From the NCBI GenBank assembly GCA_026225945.1, contig JAMJFZ010001868.1:6974001-7038000 (forward strand): 64,000 nucleotides of DNA. Reading direction: 5' to 3'. Below the pieces are notes generated by a model, which was given only the letters and a program-made list of their open reading frames with translations, was not told the DNA's origin and did not search any database. Within the stretch, counting starts at the first letter, position 1, and each line of letters begins with the position of its first letter. Of the stretch, positions 22,703-34,167 are shown piece after piece. The stretch comes from Cricetomys ansorgei (taxonomy: Eukaryota > Chordata > Mammalia > Rodentia > Nesomyidae). Both the position numbers and the translations under genes were made by a program.

Positions 22703-23667
22703 AGATGTAGATGTTGATTCAGGGCAAAAGACTATTTATTGTATTGTCTAATTAAAACACAAGTTCTTAGTTCTGGAGTCCTGGAGTTTTTCAGCCTCCT
22801 TGTGATGTACTCTTAAAGATACAAGCCCAGACTCAAAAGGCTTAGCCTAAGCTCTCTACAATCTAAAATGCTTAAACCTCTGCACAATCTAATAAGTCTC
22901 TGGGACTCAGTACTGACTGAGCCACTCTGACTAGCTTCTTCTGAAGTCAAACTCTTTTCTAAGTTGTTGGTTCAAAGTGGCCTTCTGAGATAGCTGATTG
23001 ATTTTGACTAAACTCTTCTGACTCTGTCAGATTCTCTGCTTCAGAATGAATTGCTCTGCTCAGCTTAAAACTGACTCTCTTCCTGTCTGATACTGACTTC
23101 TTCTACCTAACTGCCTCTGTGTCTCTGTGTCTCTCCCTAAGATACCATTGCTCCACACTGCCTCAGTCAGCCCCTCTGCTCCTCAGTCAGACCACTTCAT
23201 CGTCTCTATGTCTTGTCCCTTGTCTGCCTGCTTCAGACTGTTCACCTCATACTGCCTGTTTGACTGACTCTGAGCTGAGAGCCTGCCTTTCTGTCGTGAG
23301 AATGAGAGTTAGGCATGTCCTCACTCTGACTCATTCTGCTAATTTTGATTAATCCCTTTGCCTTCCCTTCAATTTGACTCATCTCAGACATCACTTAGTC
23401 ACTTCCAATCCAACACTGACTTCTGAGCTCGGCTTCCTGTCTGTTTTCACACTCTGAATCTGTCTTAGGAATTAAAGGTGGACCACTACTGCCTTCTGAA
23501 TACTGAGATTAAAGATGCTTGCTACCACTGCTTTCTGAATGTTGAGATTAAAGGCATGTGCCAACATTCTTAACATTCTTTCTCCTTTTCATTTGGACCA
23601 CACAGGCCTCAGAACATGATTTCATAATATAGACCCTGTAATATAGACCCTTCGTAACTTTTGCACA
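22703..23667 (-). mobile_element. Unclassified LTR, copy A
   Basis: This stretch aligns collinearly with 56788-57605. Shared words include agatgttgattcagggca versus agatgttgatccagggca, cctctgcacaat, gagccact, ctgactcttcttc-type pyrimidine stretches, gagctctgcttcctg-type words and actactgccttctgaatact versus accattgccttctgaatact. On the minus strand AATAAA sits near the 3' end in both copies (here about 22731-22740), and both finish CACA on the plus strand. The region near 23470-23575 holds two short B1-like words (gattaaagatgcttgctacc, gattaaaggcatgtgccaac). The layout suggests an LTR of about 0.8-1 kb. I cannot name the family. Confidence 0.7.
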
Positions 23668-23671
23668 GGCC

Positions 23672-23693
23672 TATTCCATATATATATGGAATA
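23672..23693. repeat. Perfect 22-bp palindrome
   Basis: Centred on an alternating AT core, with arms tattcc and ggaata. It lies five bases outside the end of the adjacent LTR. Confidence 0.9.
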
Positions 23694-24520
23694 TATATGT
23701 ATATGATATTTAATTTAATATGATGTATATTCTTCCTTTTATTAAGTTTTGTTTAACATCCATAATTGGTAGTGATATGTTAAAACTATGGTGTATGAAG
23801 TCTGATGTACTAGCTGATGGCACAATGGAAACAAGACAACTTAACTGCTTTTAAGTTCAGAACATAAAGATGTTCAAAATTAAAAATAAACTCCCAAAGG
23901 ATATTACATATAATAACTGACAGAAACAAATGTATAATTGCTGGGTTTTCATGAAAGACCACTTGATAGAGATTAGCTTTAAGTAAAGGATAAAGCTCTA
24001 TTTGATAGATATTAGCTTCAAGTAATGAGTAAGTTCACTTCAAGAAGATAGTTCAAATATCCCTTTTAAATGACATAGAGATCAAGGTTAGAAGAACATT
24101 AATGACATAGGAAAAGAACCCAGGGAATGATAACTAAAGCTATCAAAGTACTTATACTGGAGTTAAAGAAATGTACAATTTCTTAAAGCAGTCCCTCAGG
24201 GTATGGACAATTTGTTCATGAGTACATTTTAGCTGCATTCCTGAAAAAACACAACTGAATTTTAAGGTCATGAAAATATTCAATTTGGTGTTCAAGTTCT
24301 GAGTGGGAGTAGGATATGATGGCGAATTTGCAAAGCCACAAGGACATTCTGCAGTAATCATCCAGATTTAGAAGCCTGTTCCAGCATCAATCTGCACATT
24401 TCTCATGTCACTGGAACACTCTTTTAACTTTGATAGCTCAAAGAGAATTATTTAGTGACTTAATAAAATGCATCAGTCACAGAAAAAGCTATGTGTCAAA
24501 TTTGAGATCATTATCTTTGC

Positions 24521-24523
<3 letters not shown>
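23694..24523. other. Unassigned AT-rich DNA
   Basis: No gene or repeat family recognised. A short duplication of a 'ttgatagatattagctt(c/t)aagtaa' theme occurs twice near 23965-24030. Confidence 0.45.

Positions 24524-24567
<44 letters not shown>
24524..24567. repeat. TG dinucleotide repeat
   Basis: About 21 TG units with one TTTG break at the end. It is the expanded CA-rich tail of the reversed B4 that follows. The Cys/Val repeat frames here are artefacts. Confidence 0.97.
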
Positions 24568-24570
<3 letters not shown>

Positions 24571-24770
24571 TGGGTACACATCCTGAAGAACATGCCAGAA
24601 GCCGACTTGAGCTATCTTCCTTATTTGCTCTCTACCTTATTTTTACTTGAGACAAGGTCTCTCACTGAACCTGTTGTTCACGGATTTAACTAGACTGGCT
24701 GGCTAGCAGGATCCAGAGATTCATCTGTATCTGTCTTTGTCTCCAAGAAATGATATCAAACTGCTCACAA
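24568..24770 (-). repeat. B4-type SINE
   Basis: Reversed B4. After the TG tract come acttgagacaaggtctctca, ctgaacctgttgttcacgga, actagactggctggctagca and ggatccagagattcatctg, which match 'gagacagggtctctcactgaacc', 'agactggctggccagc' and 'gatccgcctgtctccgcc' in order. Confidence 0.85.
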
Positions 24771-25828
24771 CCTATTGTTATAGGCTATAATAATAAAATT
24801 GTTGTTTAAAATTTGAGGACTTCTGCTTAAAATTTCAGTACTTTTGGGATCAGAAATATCTCAATATTTAAAACTGTGACTAGATAATGCAAATGTATTA
24901 TTTGTCAGGAACTTCTGATATTTTTAATGATATTAATGTTTTCATGCAAGAAAAGGATTTTCTTTTAATGAAACATAAAAGTTGAGAAAAAATCCAAAAG
25001 GAGAATATTGAAATAAAGATTTTTATAAAACATTAATGTGTGACTAAGACTTCAATAAAAAACACCAAATAGGCAGCAATCAGAATAACTCATATACCAA
25101 GGAAAGTTCTAAAATACAGTACTAAAATTTAACATAATGATTTAAATTCTTTTTCCATCAAAATAATATTCACTTGTCAGTTATTAGTGGCACCCAAAAT
25201 TCATGAGTTTAATTAAATCTTATACTAATTGATGGTCAGTATTGAAACTTCTGCAGGAAGTTAGAATGAATTTCCTGATCTTACTGACATCACCAAAAAA
25301 AAATCACTTTTTCCATCTCCCCCAAAGCATCTTTGTGAGTTCTTTGTGACTTTAGAAATTAAATAGTTTAGTTATGTTTTTCATTGGGAACTGTGTTTGT
25401 CTCATATGTGTCAAACCCAAATGTATTGGAGATTACCTACTCTCTAATGCCTTTGCACTAACTGGTGCATCCCTTGAACTGCACCCTCAAGTACATCCAC
25501 CCCTTCCCCTTGGTTGTATCCAATACTGCTCATACTTTAATCTACATCACTAAATTGTCAGTCATAAATCCAATGCCATATATGCATTGCTAGAATGCTG
25601 AATTGGTCTGTTAAATATCCTTGTGGCCCTTGAAGTCAATAAATATGTCCACCACTGAAAATACAAATGACTTATATTTATAGGCAATGTTTAGGCACAA
25701 AGGTATGAACATTGAGTTTCCTTAATTTAGTTGTTGCCTCTGCATCATTTTAAAGGTAGACATAAGGTGTTTGAAACCTCATTACATTTGACCTGATTAA
25801 AACTTCCTCCTCTTCCTGAGATGGTGGC
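24771..25828. other. Unassigned AT-rich DNA
   Basis: Nothing recognised with confidence. The segment 25430-25640 has a faint L2-like flavour (taatgcctttgcactaactg, ccttgaagtcaataaatatg) that I do not call. Confidence 0.4.
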
Positions 25829-26185
25829 TGCAGTGGTTTAAATAAGAAATGTCTCTGATAGACTCAGGCACTTGAGCATCTGATCCCATGTTGGTGGTGC
25901 TATTAGGAGACGTTATGAAAACTTTAGGAAATGGAACCTTGCTGGAGGAAATACGCCACTAGGGACAGGATTTTAAAGGTTATTGCATCATCCCTCCTCC
26001 AGCCACTTGTTCTGCTTTCTGTGAGAGAAGATATGATCTCTCAGCTTCTTGGAAGCTTCATGCCTGCCTCTTACTGACATGTCTCCAAACCATGATGGAC
26101 TCATCCTACTGGAACGATAGGCCCAAATAAACTTTGTCTCTGAGTTGCACTGAGTCATGGAACCCACATTAACTAATGAATGCAG
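25829..26185 (+). mobile_element. MaLR-type LTR (MT/ORR-like)
   Basis: The order of words matches rodent non-autonomous MaLR LTRs: tgcagtggtttaaataagaa at the start, then catgttggtggtgctattag, aaccttgctggaggaaatac, cagcttcttggaagcttcat, gcctgcctcttactgac, catgatggactcatcctact and the polyadenylation stretch caaataaactttgtctctga, ending acattaactaatgaatgc. No target duplication is clear. The DNA downstream could be its internal region but is not recognisable. Confidence 0.75.
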
Positions 26186-27692
26186 TGATAAACCAATTGA
26201 TCCTGATCACCCTGACAAAGAAACCAATGCATAGCTCTGGCTAATAAAAACAATAGGCCAGAATATGTAATAAAATTTTTGTCCCTGATTTAGACATAGT
26301 AGCAGAAGGTATTAAGTGGTAGATGGTCCCTATTCCAGGTGTCAAGGGGTTGAGTGATGTGAAAGTAATTTCTATCATGGTAAGACTTGGGGTGTGATTA
26401 AATCGAATGGCAAGTATAAGAGAAAATAATCTTAATGAGTTTGTTTAATAAGAAAATCAAATCCTCTGTCCAATTTTTGCCTAAGAATTGCAACACTTGG
26501 GTTTCATTGGGTAGAGATTTTAGTGCAAATGGTAAAGGAATCTCCTTTACCATTTATCATACACTTATCACTTTAAATGTTATGCAGGTCTCAAGAGTCT
26601 GTATAAATGAAGATACTGAATCAGAAACAATAAAGCTAAATCCAGCAGAGAGCAGCTGTATCTCACAAGGACATTGTTTCGGGTGAAGTATTTTCCAATG
26701 GGAACATACCAGCAAGAAGTTCTTTGCCTGTAATGCTTTACAGTTATTGAGTCTCAGTAAAGCATTTGACCTAAATTTTCCCACCTTTTGTGGGAATAAG
26801 GTAAGACTTAAAGAATTTATAAAGATAGACTCATACCTGGATAAAATATAACTTTATGTAGGTATATGCTTGTTGGGCTACAATTTAAAAAGGCATAGTT
26901 AGAGTATGTCATTGACTTTTTCAGTTAAACCAATAATCTATTACCTCTATGTGATATGAATCTTCTACCGATGTCTTTTTAAAGGATTTTAAGAAGGTAA
27001 ATTTTAAGAAGGTAAATGTGTGTCATAATTACCAATAATGTGTTAAGACATTTTTCAGCAGTAAGAATGTCTTGGAAAGGCTTTCTTTTGTAACCTTATT
27101 ATAGAGGGACTTGTATTATTGGACATTTTGATTGTCTGTAAAGTAGCAGGTTCTCCTAATTTTATATTTTGGAGGAGAGAACTTTTAGATAACGGACTGT
27201 GATTTTCAGAACAAGAAAATAGAATCACACTGACCAAGGCATACAGAGTTAGGATACTTGTCTGAATTTCAGCTGTATGCTGTTTCTCTGGTCCCATCTC
27301 TATTGTGGATATCCTTGCTATGGGATGAGAAGCTGCAACACTTCACTGAGCCCCATCACTGTGCTACCCCCACAGTCTGAAGTACATTTACTGTTCACTG
27401 TGCTAATACCCACGGTTTTCCAGGTGGTCATAGGCTCTGGGGAACAATGACTTCCTGGTCTCTGGCAAGCAACCAAGGACCACGGGACTGATAACTGATA
27501 GTGGTAGAGCATCCAGAGGGTTTGGGTCCACCCTTAGGAGTCTTTCATGGCCTTATTGAGTTGTTGTATGTTGCTTCCATAACCCAAAGCACACACAAGA
27601 ATCCAGGTGAGAAGGGTCACAGAGAAAATCTGATGTAGCCAGTCATTTGTCATGCTAATGGTGTGTAGCCCCTAAATGAGAAAAGTAAAGTG
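26186..27692. other. Unassigned; possible decayed MaLR/ERV interior
   Basis: Follows a MaLR-type LTR and lacks recognised SINEs or L1. Minus-strand frames of 75, 80 and 64 codons (26557-26784, 27055-27297, 27318-27512) lie in a row but in different frames, with no motif I can assign. A short hairpin, ggtaaaggaatctcctttacc, lies near 26531-26551. Direct duplication of attttaagaaggtaa occurs near 26987-27016. Confidence 0.3.
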
Positions 27693-27779
27693 TTTTTCCC
27701 TCCCTCTCTCTTCTTCCTTCCTTCCTTCCTTCCTTCCTTCCTTCCTTCCTTCCTTCCTTCCTTCCTTCCTTCCTTCCTT
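27693..27779. repeat. 87-base pure pyrimidine tract (TTCC repeat)
   Basis: Every base from 27693 to 27779 is C or T. The first part is CCCTCCCTCTCTC and the rest is about 16 TTCC units. Long pure homopyrimidine mirror-like tracts can form triplex (H-DNA). The Arg/Glu/Gly/Lys repeat in the overlapping 118-codon minus frame is this repeat in translation. Confidence 0.98.
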
Positions 27780-27825
27780 GTGTGTGTTTGTGTGTGTGCG
27801 TAAATGTGTATATGTGTGAAATCCT
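27780..27825. repeat. Interrupted TG repeat
   Basis: Impure TG tract joined directly to the TTCC repeat, making a compound microsatellite. Confidence 0.85.
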
Positions 27826-29849
27826 AGGGTCATTAAGAGCCATTGTAAGTGATCTATAACATAGGAAATAGTTGCAGAAGGTACTAAGTGAAGAAGTTAT
27901 TTGAGGATAAATATGTCTGTTTGGGAAGACACATCTGAATGAGAAATGTGTTGCCATCAGAACTACCAAAGTACTGCAAGATACCGTATGTGAACCACTG
28001 TGGAAGAACATGTTGTTTTGGTGCTGTCATAAACAAGCTCTTGGGAGAAGGTGCTATCATATTTTTTTCTTCAAAATTTGTTTGTGATCACAAAAGCTAG
28101 GGCATGCAAATTGGTAGCCTAGAAAAGGTATATGGTAGCTCTTCAGAGGTAGAGGCAACCTGGGGTGGGGAGGTTGAAAGGGACACTAATCAAATGTTAG
28201 CCAAATCCATGTTTTCTGATCTTTAACTGTGAATTACTAATTTTAATAATATCAGATATAGGATATAGAATCCTAGTAGATGGGAGAAGAATTTTAAGAA
28301 AGTTACATCAAGAAAGAAATCTCAGACATCCTTTTCTTTCTCTTTTGAGGAAAGAGAAAGTTGGTTTACAAATGGAGAAATGGGGATTATCATTTCTTTA
28401 TCAAGCTTTATGTAAGGTAATTTTATATCTTTAAGAATCTGTTTTAAATTACATTGGTCCACCATATCTCTTTCAATTAGGGTTCCAGGGAACTCTATTT
28501 TATCATCCAATTTACACATGTCCAAATCTCACCTTGGTTTTATTGTCTTATATATTATGTTAGAGGATCAATACCCAATATAAAATCACATAGGGCAATG
28601 AGCAGTGCAACTATGAGAAATGTAAGAAAAAATACAACTGAAGTGAAACTTATTGATGTCTCTGTATTTTATTTTCAGTTATTTTTCCAGTAATATAGGG
28701 CAGCGTTTAACTTTAATGAGATCCCTAGGCATAACCACAATCAAGACCCAATATTGATTACACTAATGAAATTTTGTCGATTACTCCATTTTATAATTTT
28801 TAGAACTGTTAAATGATGTTAAAGAGTGTAGAAAGTGTAGGTACCCTTTATCACTATTGCTATATAAATTCTGTAGTGTCTAAGCTACGTATATCCAACT
28901 AGAACAAGTACTGGAAACTTGTTTCACTGCAGTGAAACGTTGTGTACGTGTACACTTGGTCATATGCATGCTCTGAATAACGATCTTCATTTCCTTCACC
29001 ATTCATACTTCGGGATCTAATCCTGAACTAGCATTGCCTCTGCCACAGTCTTTAGTCTCTATCTCTGCTTGTTAAGAGAAAAACATGGTAGGGGCAGGAG
29101 AAATGAAAAGGCCCTGGGGCCTCTTGGTTAGAGACTCTCGAGGGCATTGATAAGCACCGTACCTATAAGTAACATTTTCAGCATTGTTTTTATTTGTAGA
29201 CACACAAAACAATTTTTCCTCTGTGTCTGTTCATGTGATGAATTCCTGGTTGTCTGTAGAGAGAACTTTGAGCCAGGCTAATTGGATGCATATGACTGGA
29301 AAAGGCTGAGCACGGATAATGGAAGCAACAACTAAACTCAGGTTAGGCCATCAACAGAATGTGGTCATCAAAGCTGAGTGCTTTTCTGAGGTTCTTTTTC
29401 TTCCTGGTAGGTAACTATTTCTACAAAGACATCTTTTCCTCTGCCTGATGCTGGGACCAGTATCCTCACGATGGTTATATCCCTGCTGTATTTCAGGCTG
29501 CTGAAATATCACAGCATTCAACTTCGCACCCAAGTACCTAAGAGGAGCGTTGCTCATGGAGTGAGTAGCAAAGGACTAGCTAACCTATGAGGAGCAATGT
29601 GCATATCTCATAAATTCTAACCATGCATTCTTAAGGCTTATAGACTTTAAGTTATGATACCAAAATTACAATAGCCCAGGGAACCTACACTATATTGTCA
29701 TTACATCATGTACTAACTGGATGAAAAAACAGGAAAGAGAAAGACTCCAGATGAGATTCTTCACAATTTTTTCATAAAATCATAACTTGCTATGCGGTCA
29801 TTAGGCATAACATCAGCTTTTAAAAAATTTTTACCATAAAAGATTTCAT
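27826..29849. other. Unassigned DNA
   Basis: About 2 kb with no recognised gene or repeat. A 67-codon minus-strand frame (28322-28525) and a 68-codon minus-strand frame (29351-29557) have no recognised domain. Confidence 0.45.
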
Positions 29850-30046
29850 ATCTCTCTGTCTCTCTGTCTCTCTCTCTCTGTGCATGTGGTTATGAGCATG
29901 TGAGTGCAGGACCAGAAGAGGGTGTTGTATCCCTGAGACCTTGAGTTATAAGTGGTTCTGAGTTGCCTCTTGTGGATGCTGGGAACCAAACCCTGGGTCT
30001 CTGCAAGAGCACTAAATGATCTTAACTGCTTAGCCATCTCTTTGAG
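29850..30046 (-). repeat. B2/B3-family SINE
   Basis: Reversed tRNA-derived SINE. The plus strand gives a TC-rich tail, then aggaccagaagagggtgttg, then gagttataagtggttctgag, then gatgctgggaaccaaaccct, gggtctctgcaagagcacta and cttaactgcttagccatctc. These match the reversed B2/B3 body in order. Confidence 0.85.
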
Positions 30047-30839
30047 ACCCAGTCTCAGATCTTAAAGCTACATAAATTACATACTGTGGGAGGATGTCCT
30101 ATTTATAGTAACAGATGGCTAAGAGTTTCATGTCAATCTTCCCTCTGAAAACAGAATAAAGATATCGGAATAAAATTGTATATAATGCATATTAACGATA
30201 TAAATATATTTAATTTATCTATTTATTCATTTTCTTCACTTAAATAAATCATTTATGTATAATTAAATAATTAACCTATGAATTGCATCATATTTATTGT
30301 TGGTCTTCATTTATGTCTCTAGCTGATAAGGAAAATTGAGACAGTACAGGAGGGTATAAAATCTTTCAAGGTGTTGCACCCACAGAATCTTACTCCTATT
30401 GAGGCTCTTCTGCCTGGATCTCAAAAATTCCTCAAATCATGTTTTAGGGAAAAATATAACATATTTTAAAAACTTCCTTTAAGAAATCTCAAAAGGTATC
30501 AAGAATGGACACACATTACAGACAACAGAAAAAAAAAACCCCAGAGATCAGATGTTGAATTATTACATGTATATTTTCAAAATATATACACTGTTTACAA
30601 AAGTAATAAGCTTAAAATTAGAGAGTAAAAAACATAAAATATATCGAAAAGTTTTGTGAAATAATTATGTAGAAAACTACGGATATTTTAAAGGGCTTTA
30701 CTTTTGCCATTAGCAGAATGAAATACTAGCATATATTTTTCTATTTATTTATTTTATTTTATTTATTTACTATTTATTTATTTATTATTATTTCTTTTCT
30801 ATTTTTCATTTTTGTATTGTAGTAAATTTATATTACTTA
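30047..30839. other. Unassigned AT-rich DNA with a TTTA repeat
   Basis: No gene recognised. A (TTTA)n low-complexity tract lies at about 30740-30792. Confidence 0.5.
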
Positions 30840-31090
30840 AAACAATTTTTAAATTTAAATATATTTTGATCATTTTCTTCCCTCCCCCCAAGTCCTCCCA
30901 TATCCTCTCCCATTCACCCACTCCCTACTCACTCAACTTTATATTCTTTCTCAGAAAACAAACAAAACCAAAAAAAAAAAAAAAGGTCAAAATCAATAAC
31001 ACCCAAAAGGAAAAAAAAATACAAAACACCAGACTTTACCAAATAAAAGGAATAGTTGGCCAACATATAATGGTCCCCACAGTTCTTTAA
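30840..31090 (-). mobile_element. L1 3' end fragment
   Basis: Reads on the plus strand as a reversed L1 3' end: a pyrimidine-rich stretch (cttccctccccccaagtcct, the reversed G-rich tract of rodent L1), then an A/C-rich run of CAAAA units, then tagttggccaacatataatg. The 92-codon frame is a by-product. Confidence 0.65.
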
Positions 31091-31149
31091 TGTGCTTTCA
31101 TTTTTCTAATTATTACTGTGTCCAGCATATAGCTGCCATTTTTCATCAT

Positions 31150-31545
31150 ATAATTTTATCTTAGTACACTGTATGCTACTATAATAAGATACCCAAGACT
31201 TGTTAAATCTGTAAAGAAAAGAAATGTATTTGCCCTAAAATTCTTTAGGATGCACAGGCTTGGCACAGGAATGAGCTCCTTTCTGATGAAGAACTTGTGA
31301 CAGATGATATTACAGTGCAGAATCAAGTGTCAAAGAAAATTACCTCCCTAAACAGGAAGTCAAAGGGCCTAGGGAATGTCTTGGCTTATTTTTCTATGAC
31401 TACCTCTCATGAGAACTAGTTTGGTAGTTCCATGAGAGTTAACTTAGTCCCTTTGGAAAGTCACAGTAAAGACCCAAGTCTCCAACTTCTGACACAGGAA
31501 CGCTTGGAGTTGGGACTGGGAACTACATCCAAATGAAAACACTTT
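31150..31545 (-). mobile_element. Old MaLR/MLT-type LTR relic
   Basis: The plus strand carries the reversed ending of a mammalian MaLR LTR: ctactataataagataccca, a tgtaaagaaaagaaatgtattt stretch, then ctcatgagaactagtttggt and agttaacttagtccctttgg. In the family these correspond to 'gctataacaaaatacc', 'ataaatttatttctcac' and 'ctctcatgagaactaattcagtccc'. The exact subfamily is uncertain. Confidence 0.5.
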
Positions 31546-32182
31546 CACATGCGTTTCTTTCTCTCTGCCCCAACCATGCTACAAGAAATTGTCATGATAA
31601 GGCAAAATCAGACGGGAATGCCAAGGAACAAGTTTATTCTAGCAAGCCAGTAGGTTTTCAGTGAACCTTATGATCACCAAGGCTGAGTGATTTTCAGAAG
31701 GCACTGTGATCTTCAACCATGGTTATTTAACTACTCAGAGATGCAGAGATGTGAATCCGCATGACCAGTGACAAGAACAGGGTGTTTAGTGCCTATTATA
31801 CAGGCCCAAAGAACTCTATAAAACATCGAAACAGCAGCAAAGAGTACAATTTGATCAGAACATTTCTCAGGAGGGTAACAGAAATCAAAATTCCCTCTGC
31901 CTTTGCAGTTGAAGGTTGATGCTAGGAAGTGAGCAGGTGTAGACTTTGTCTAACCAAAGTTGAACAAAGGGATACATTTCAATGTACAAAGCAGAACAAT
32001 ACACCAGACCTCCCAGATTCAACTTATTTAAGACTAAAAAGTCAATGTGCCTTTACAATAATTCATGGGGGGAAAAATGGAAAGACTCTTAAACAACCTG
32101 TGATCCCTGAAAATCTTTTTAGAATCTGTAGTTCTGAGAAAGGCGGGACAGTGAGGGTGGCGCAGGGGAACAGCGAAGTAGG
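31546..32182. other. Unassigned DNA
   Basis: No gene or repeat recognised. The 118-codon plus frame (31929-32285) runs through the TG repeat and is not credible as a gene. Confidence 0.45.
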
Positions 32183-32184
32183 TG

Positions 32185-32222
<38 letters not shown>
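32183..32222. repeat. TG dinucleotide repeat
   Basis: About 19 uninterrupted TG units. No SINE body is recognisable next to it. Confidence 0.97.
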
Positions 32223-32225
<3 letters not shown>

Positions 32226-34167
32226 CTCGCCTTAAAGAAAACATTTTTCAGGCAAGTTCCAGTAAAAGTCTTTGTTTGTGAATGACTCACAGAGTGCCAT
32301 TTTCTAGCATTTTAATTAAGGGCTCCACTGTGGCAGGAGGCCTTTCATCAAGGTCTCATGACTGTGGAAAAGTTCAGTCCCTCTCCCGTGGGGAGAAGGT
32401 AGATGCCAATGAGAATCACAATTCTGATCTTGCTTTTCCAATCACGTACTTTTTACAGTCTACACTGTGGTATCTTGTCACTGTGACTGCCTAATTGAAT
32501 TATAGTGATCTGCAATAACCTGCTACTACAATCGATTGGAGAATTTAATGTCAGCTTATTTCTTCAAAGTCTGTGTCTTGGTGAACAACGTTCTAGCCAA
32601 ACCCTGTGTCATTAGCAGAATTAGAACTTGCTGGTATCATCTATTATCATGTCAAGGTTAATATAAAAATAGCACATTAGTACAGTTTAAATGTAAGCAG
32701 ATATTTACGAAAGAGAGCTTGGAGAATTTGGAATGAGAAGAGAAATAGTAGCTTGTTCCTCAACTAGCAAAACATTTTCCAATATACCATGAAAGGCTGC
32801 GTGGGACATAAAAGTTAAGAACCTACGTACCATCTCTATTCCATTGGAACCACTCTCTTTTGCACCAACGAAGATAGTTAATTTGTCGTGGGAAATTCTT
32901 CTAAATACACATCAATTGATAGCATAATAAATGATTCATGTATGTATTTTTAAAAATCTGTTGGAAACTCCGTAAAAGATGTTATATTAATCTAGCTAGT
33001 TGGAAAGAGAGTATGTGTGGGAAGACCTTTACACTAAAATCATTTCTGCATCATGAGCCCATCCTTAGTTCTGAGAGTCCAGTCCCAGAGTTAAAGCCTT
33101 TATAAAAGTAAAGCAAAAATGAAATGTCCTTGCAGTCTTTCACAAGATATATATCTGCTGAAATGCCTAAGAGAGTTTGGAGAATTTACACAAAGGCTTT
33201 ATTGAAAAATAATTGGAAGCCACCCACGGCATGCTATAAAAAGTTCCAATTTTCCATCCTTTTTAATTCTGACAGAGTTAGCTTTCTTGTCTGCAACATG
33301 GAAATTGAAACATAATAGATTTTCCCCAGTGTTTTACAATATAAGATTTCTGTTATATTACTAACCGTCCTTATTCCTATTCTCAGAAAATAACTAGTAT
33401 TTCTACTAAATAATTAAATCTTTTTTTCCTCCCACATACTCAGCTTTATAATTTGAAAAAAAATCAAAAAAATCAGCTGGCACTAACTCTTACCTTTCTG
33501 TAAATAAATCAAATTCTAAATCTTATACATCTTCATTATGTCAGAGTCACATGCTCTCAGAGTGTTCATAATTGCCAAGTTTAAAGAAAATGTCATACAA
33601 ACCTCTGCAACTACATAGGCAAGGGTATTGTAGCTACGTATCTTGTAAGTCTTATAAACTTAAAAAATATTAAATATATACACATATATGTAAGCATGCA
33701 GTTGTTATTTTATTTTTTAATTTTAAAAATTATCATAAAATTTGAATAAAAAGGCATACATTTCTTAATCAATAAATATAATGTGGATTGTCCTGCAAAA
33801 TTAAAAACATAACTGTCAACTAACAAATTTAATGTACTCTTGGAACGCATATATTTCTTTACAAACATTAAGAAGATATTGAAAATTTTCTTATACTTTT
33901 TAAAGTATTTTAACATTTAATTAATGAAATAAAATAATACATTCAAGGTATATAAAATGATGACTGTATATACATACAGTATGCAGTGATTGTATGATCA
34001 ATTCCAAGTCTGAATTATGCACAGCTATGATATCATCCAAGCATGTGTGCCATGTGTGTGGCAAGGGGATCACGCATGTCTGTTTTCTTTCAAGTCTGAA
34101 GTAAGAATTATAGTGTAGTTAACAAGGTTGCACATTAGAGTCCAAGAACATTATATCATTTAACGAA
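32223..34167. other. Unassigned AT-rich DNA
   Basis: About 1.9 kb with no recognised element or exon. Very AT-rich at 33650-33960. A short inverted repeat, ctgtatatacatacag, lies near 33964-33980. Confidence 0.5.

Noticed and set aside
24430..24693. Cys/Val-rich peptide
   Set aside because: It is the TG tract of a reversed B4 SINE.
27655..28011. 118-codon minus frame with an Arg/Glu/Gly/Lys repeat as a coiled or charged protein
   Set aside because: The repeat is the TTCC microsatellite in translation.
31929..32290. 118-codon plus and 75-codon minus frames
   Set aside because: They depend on the TG repeat and show no domain.
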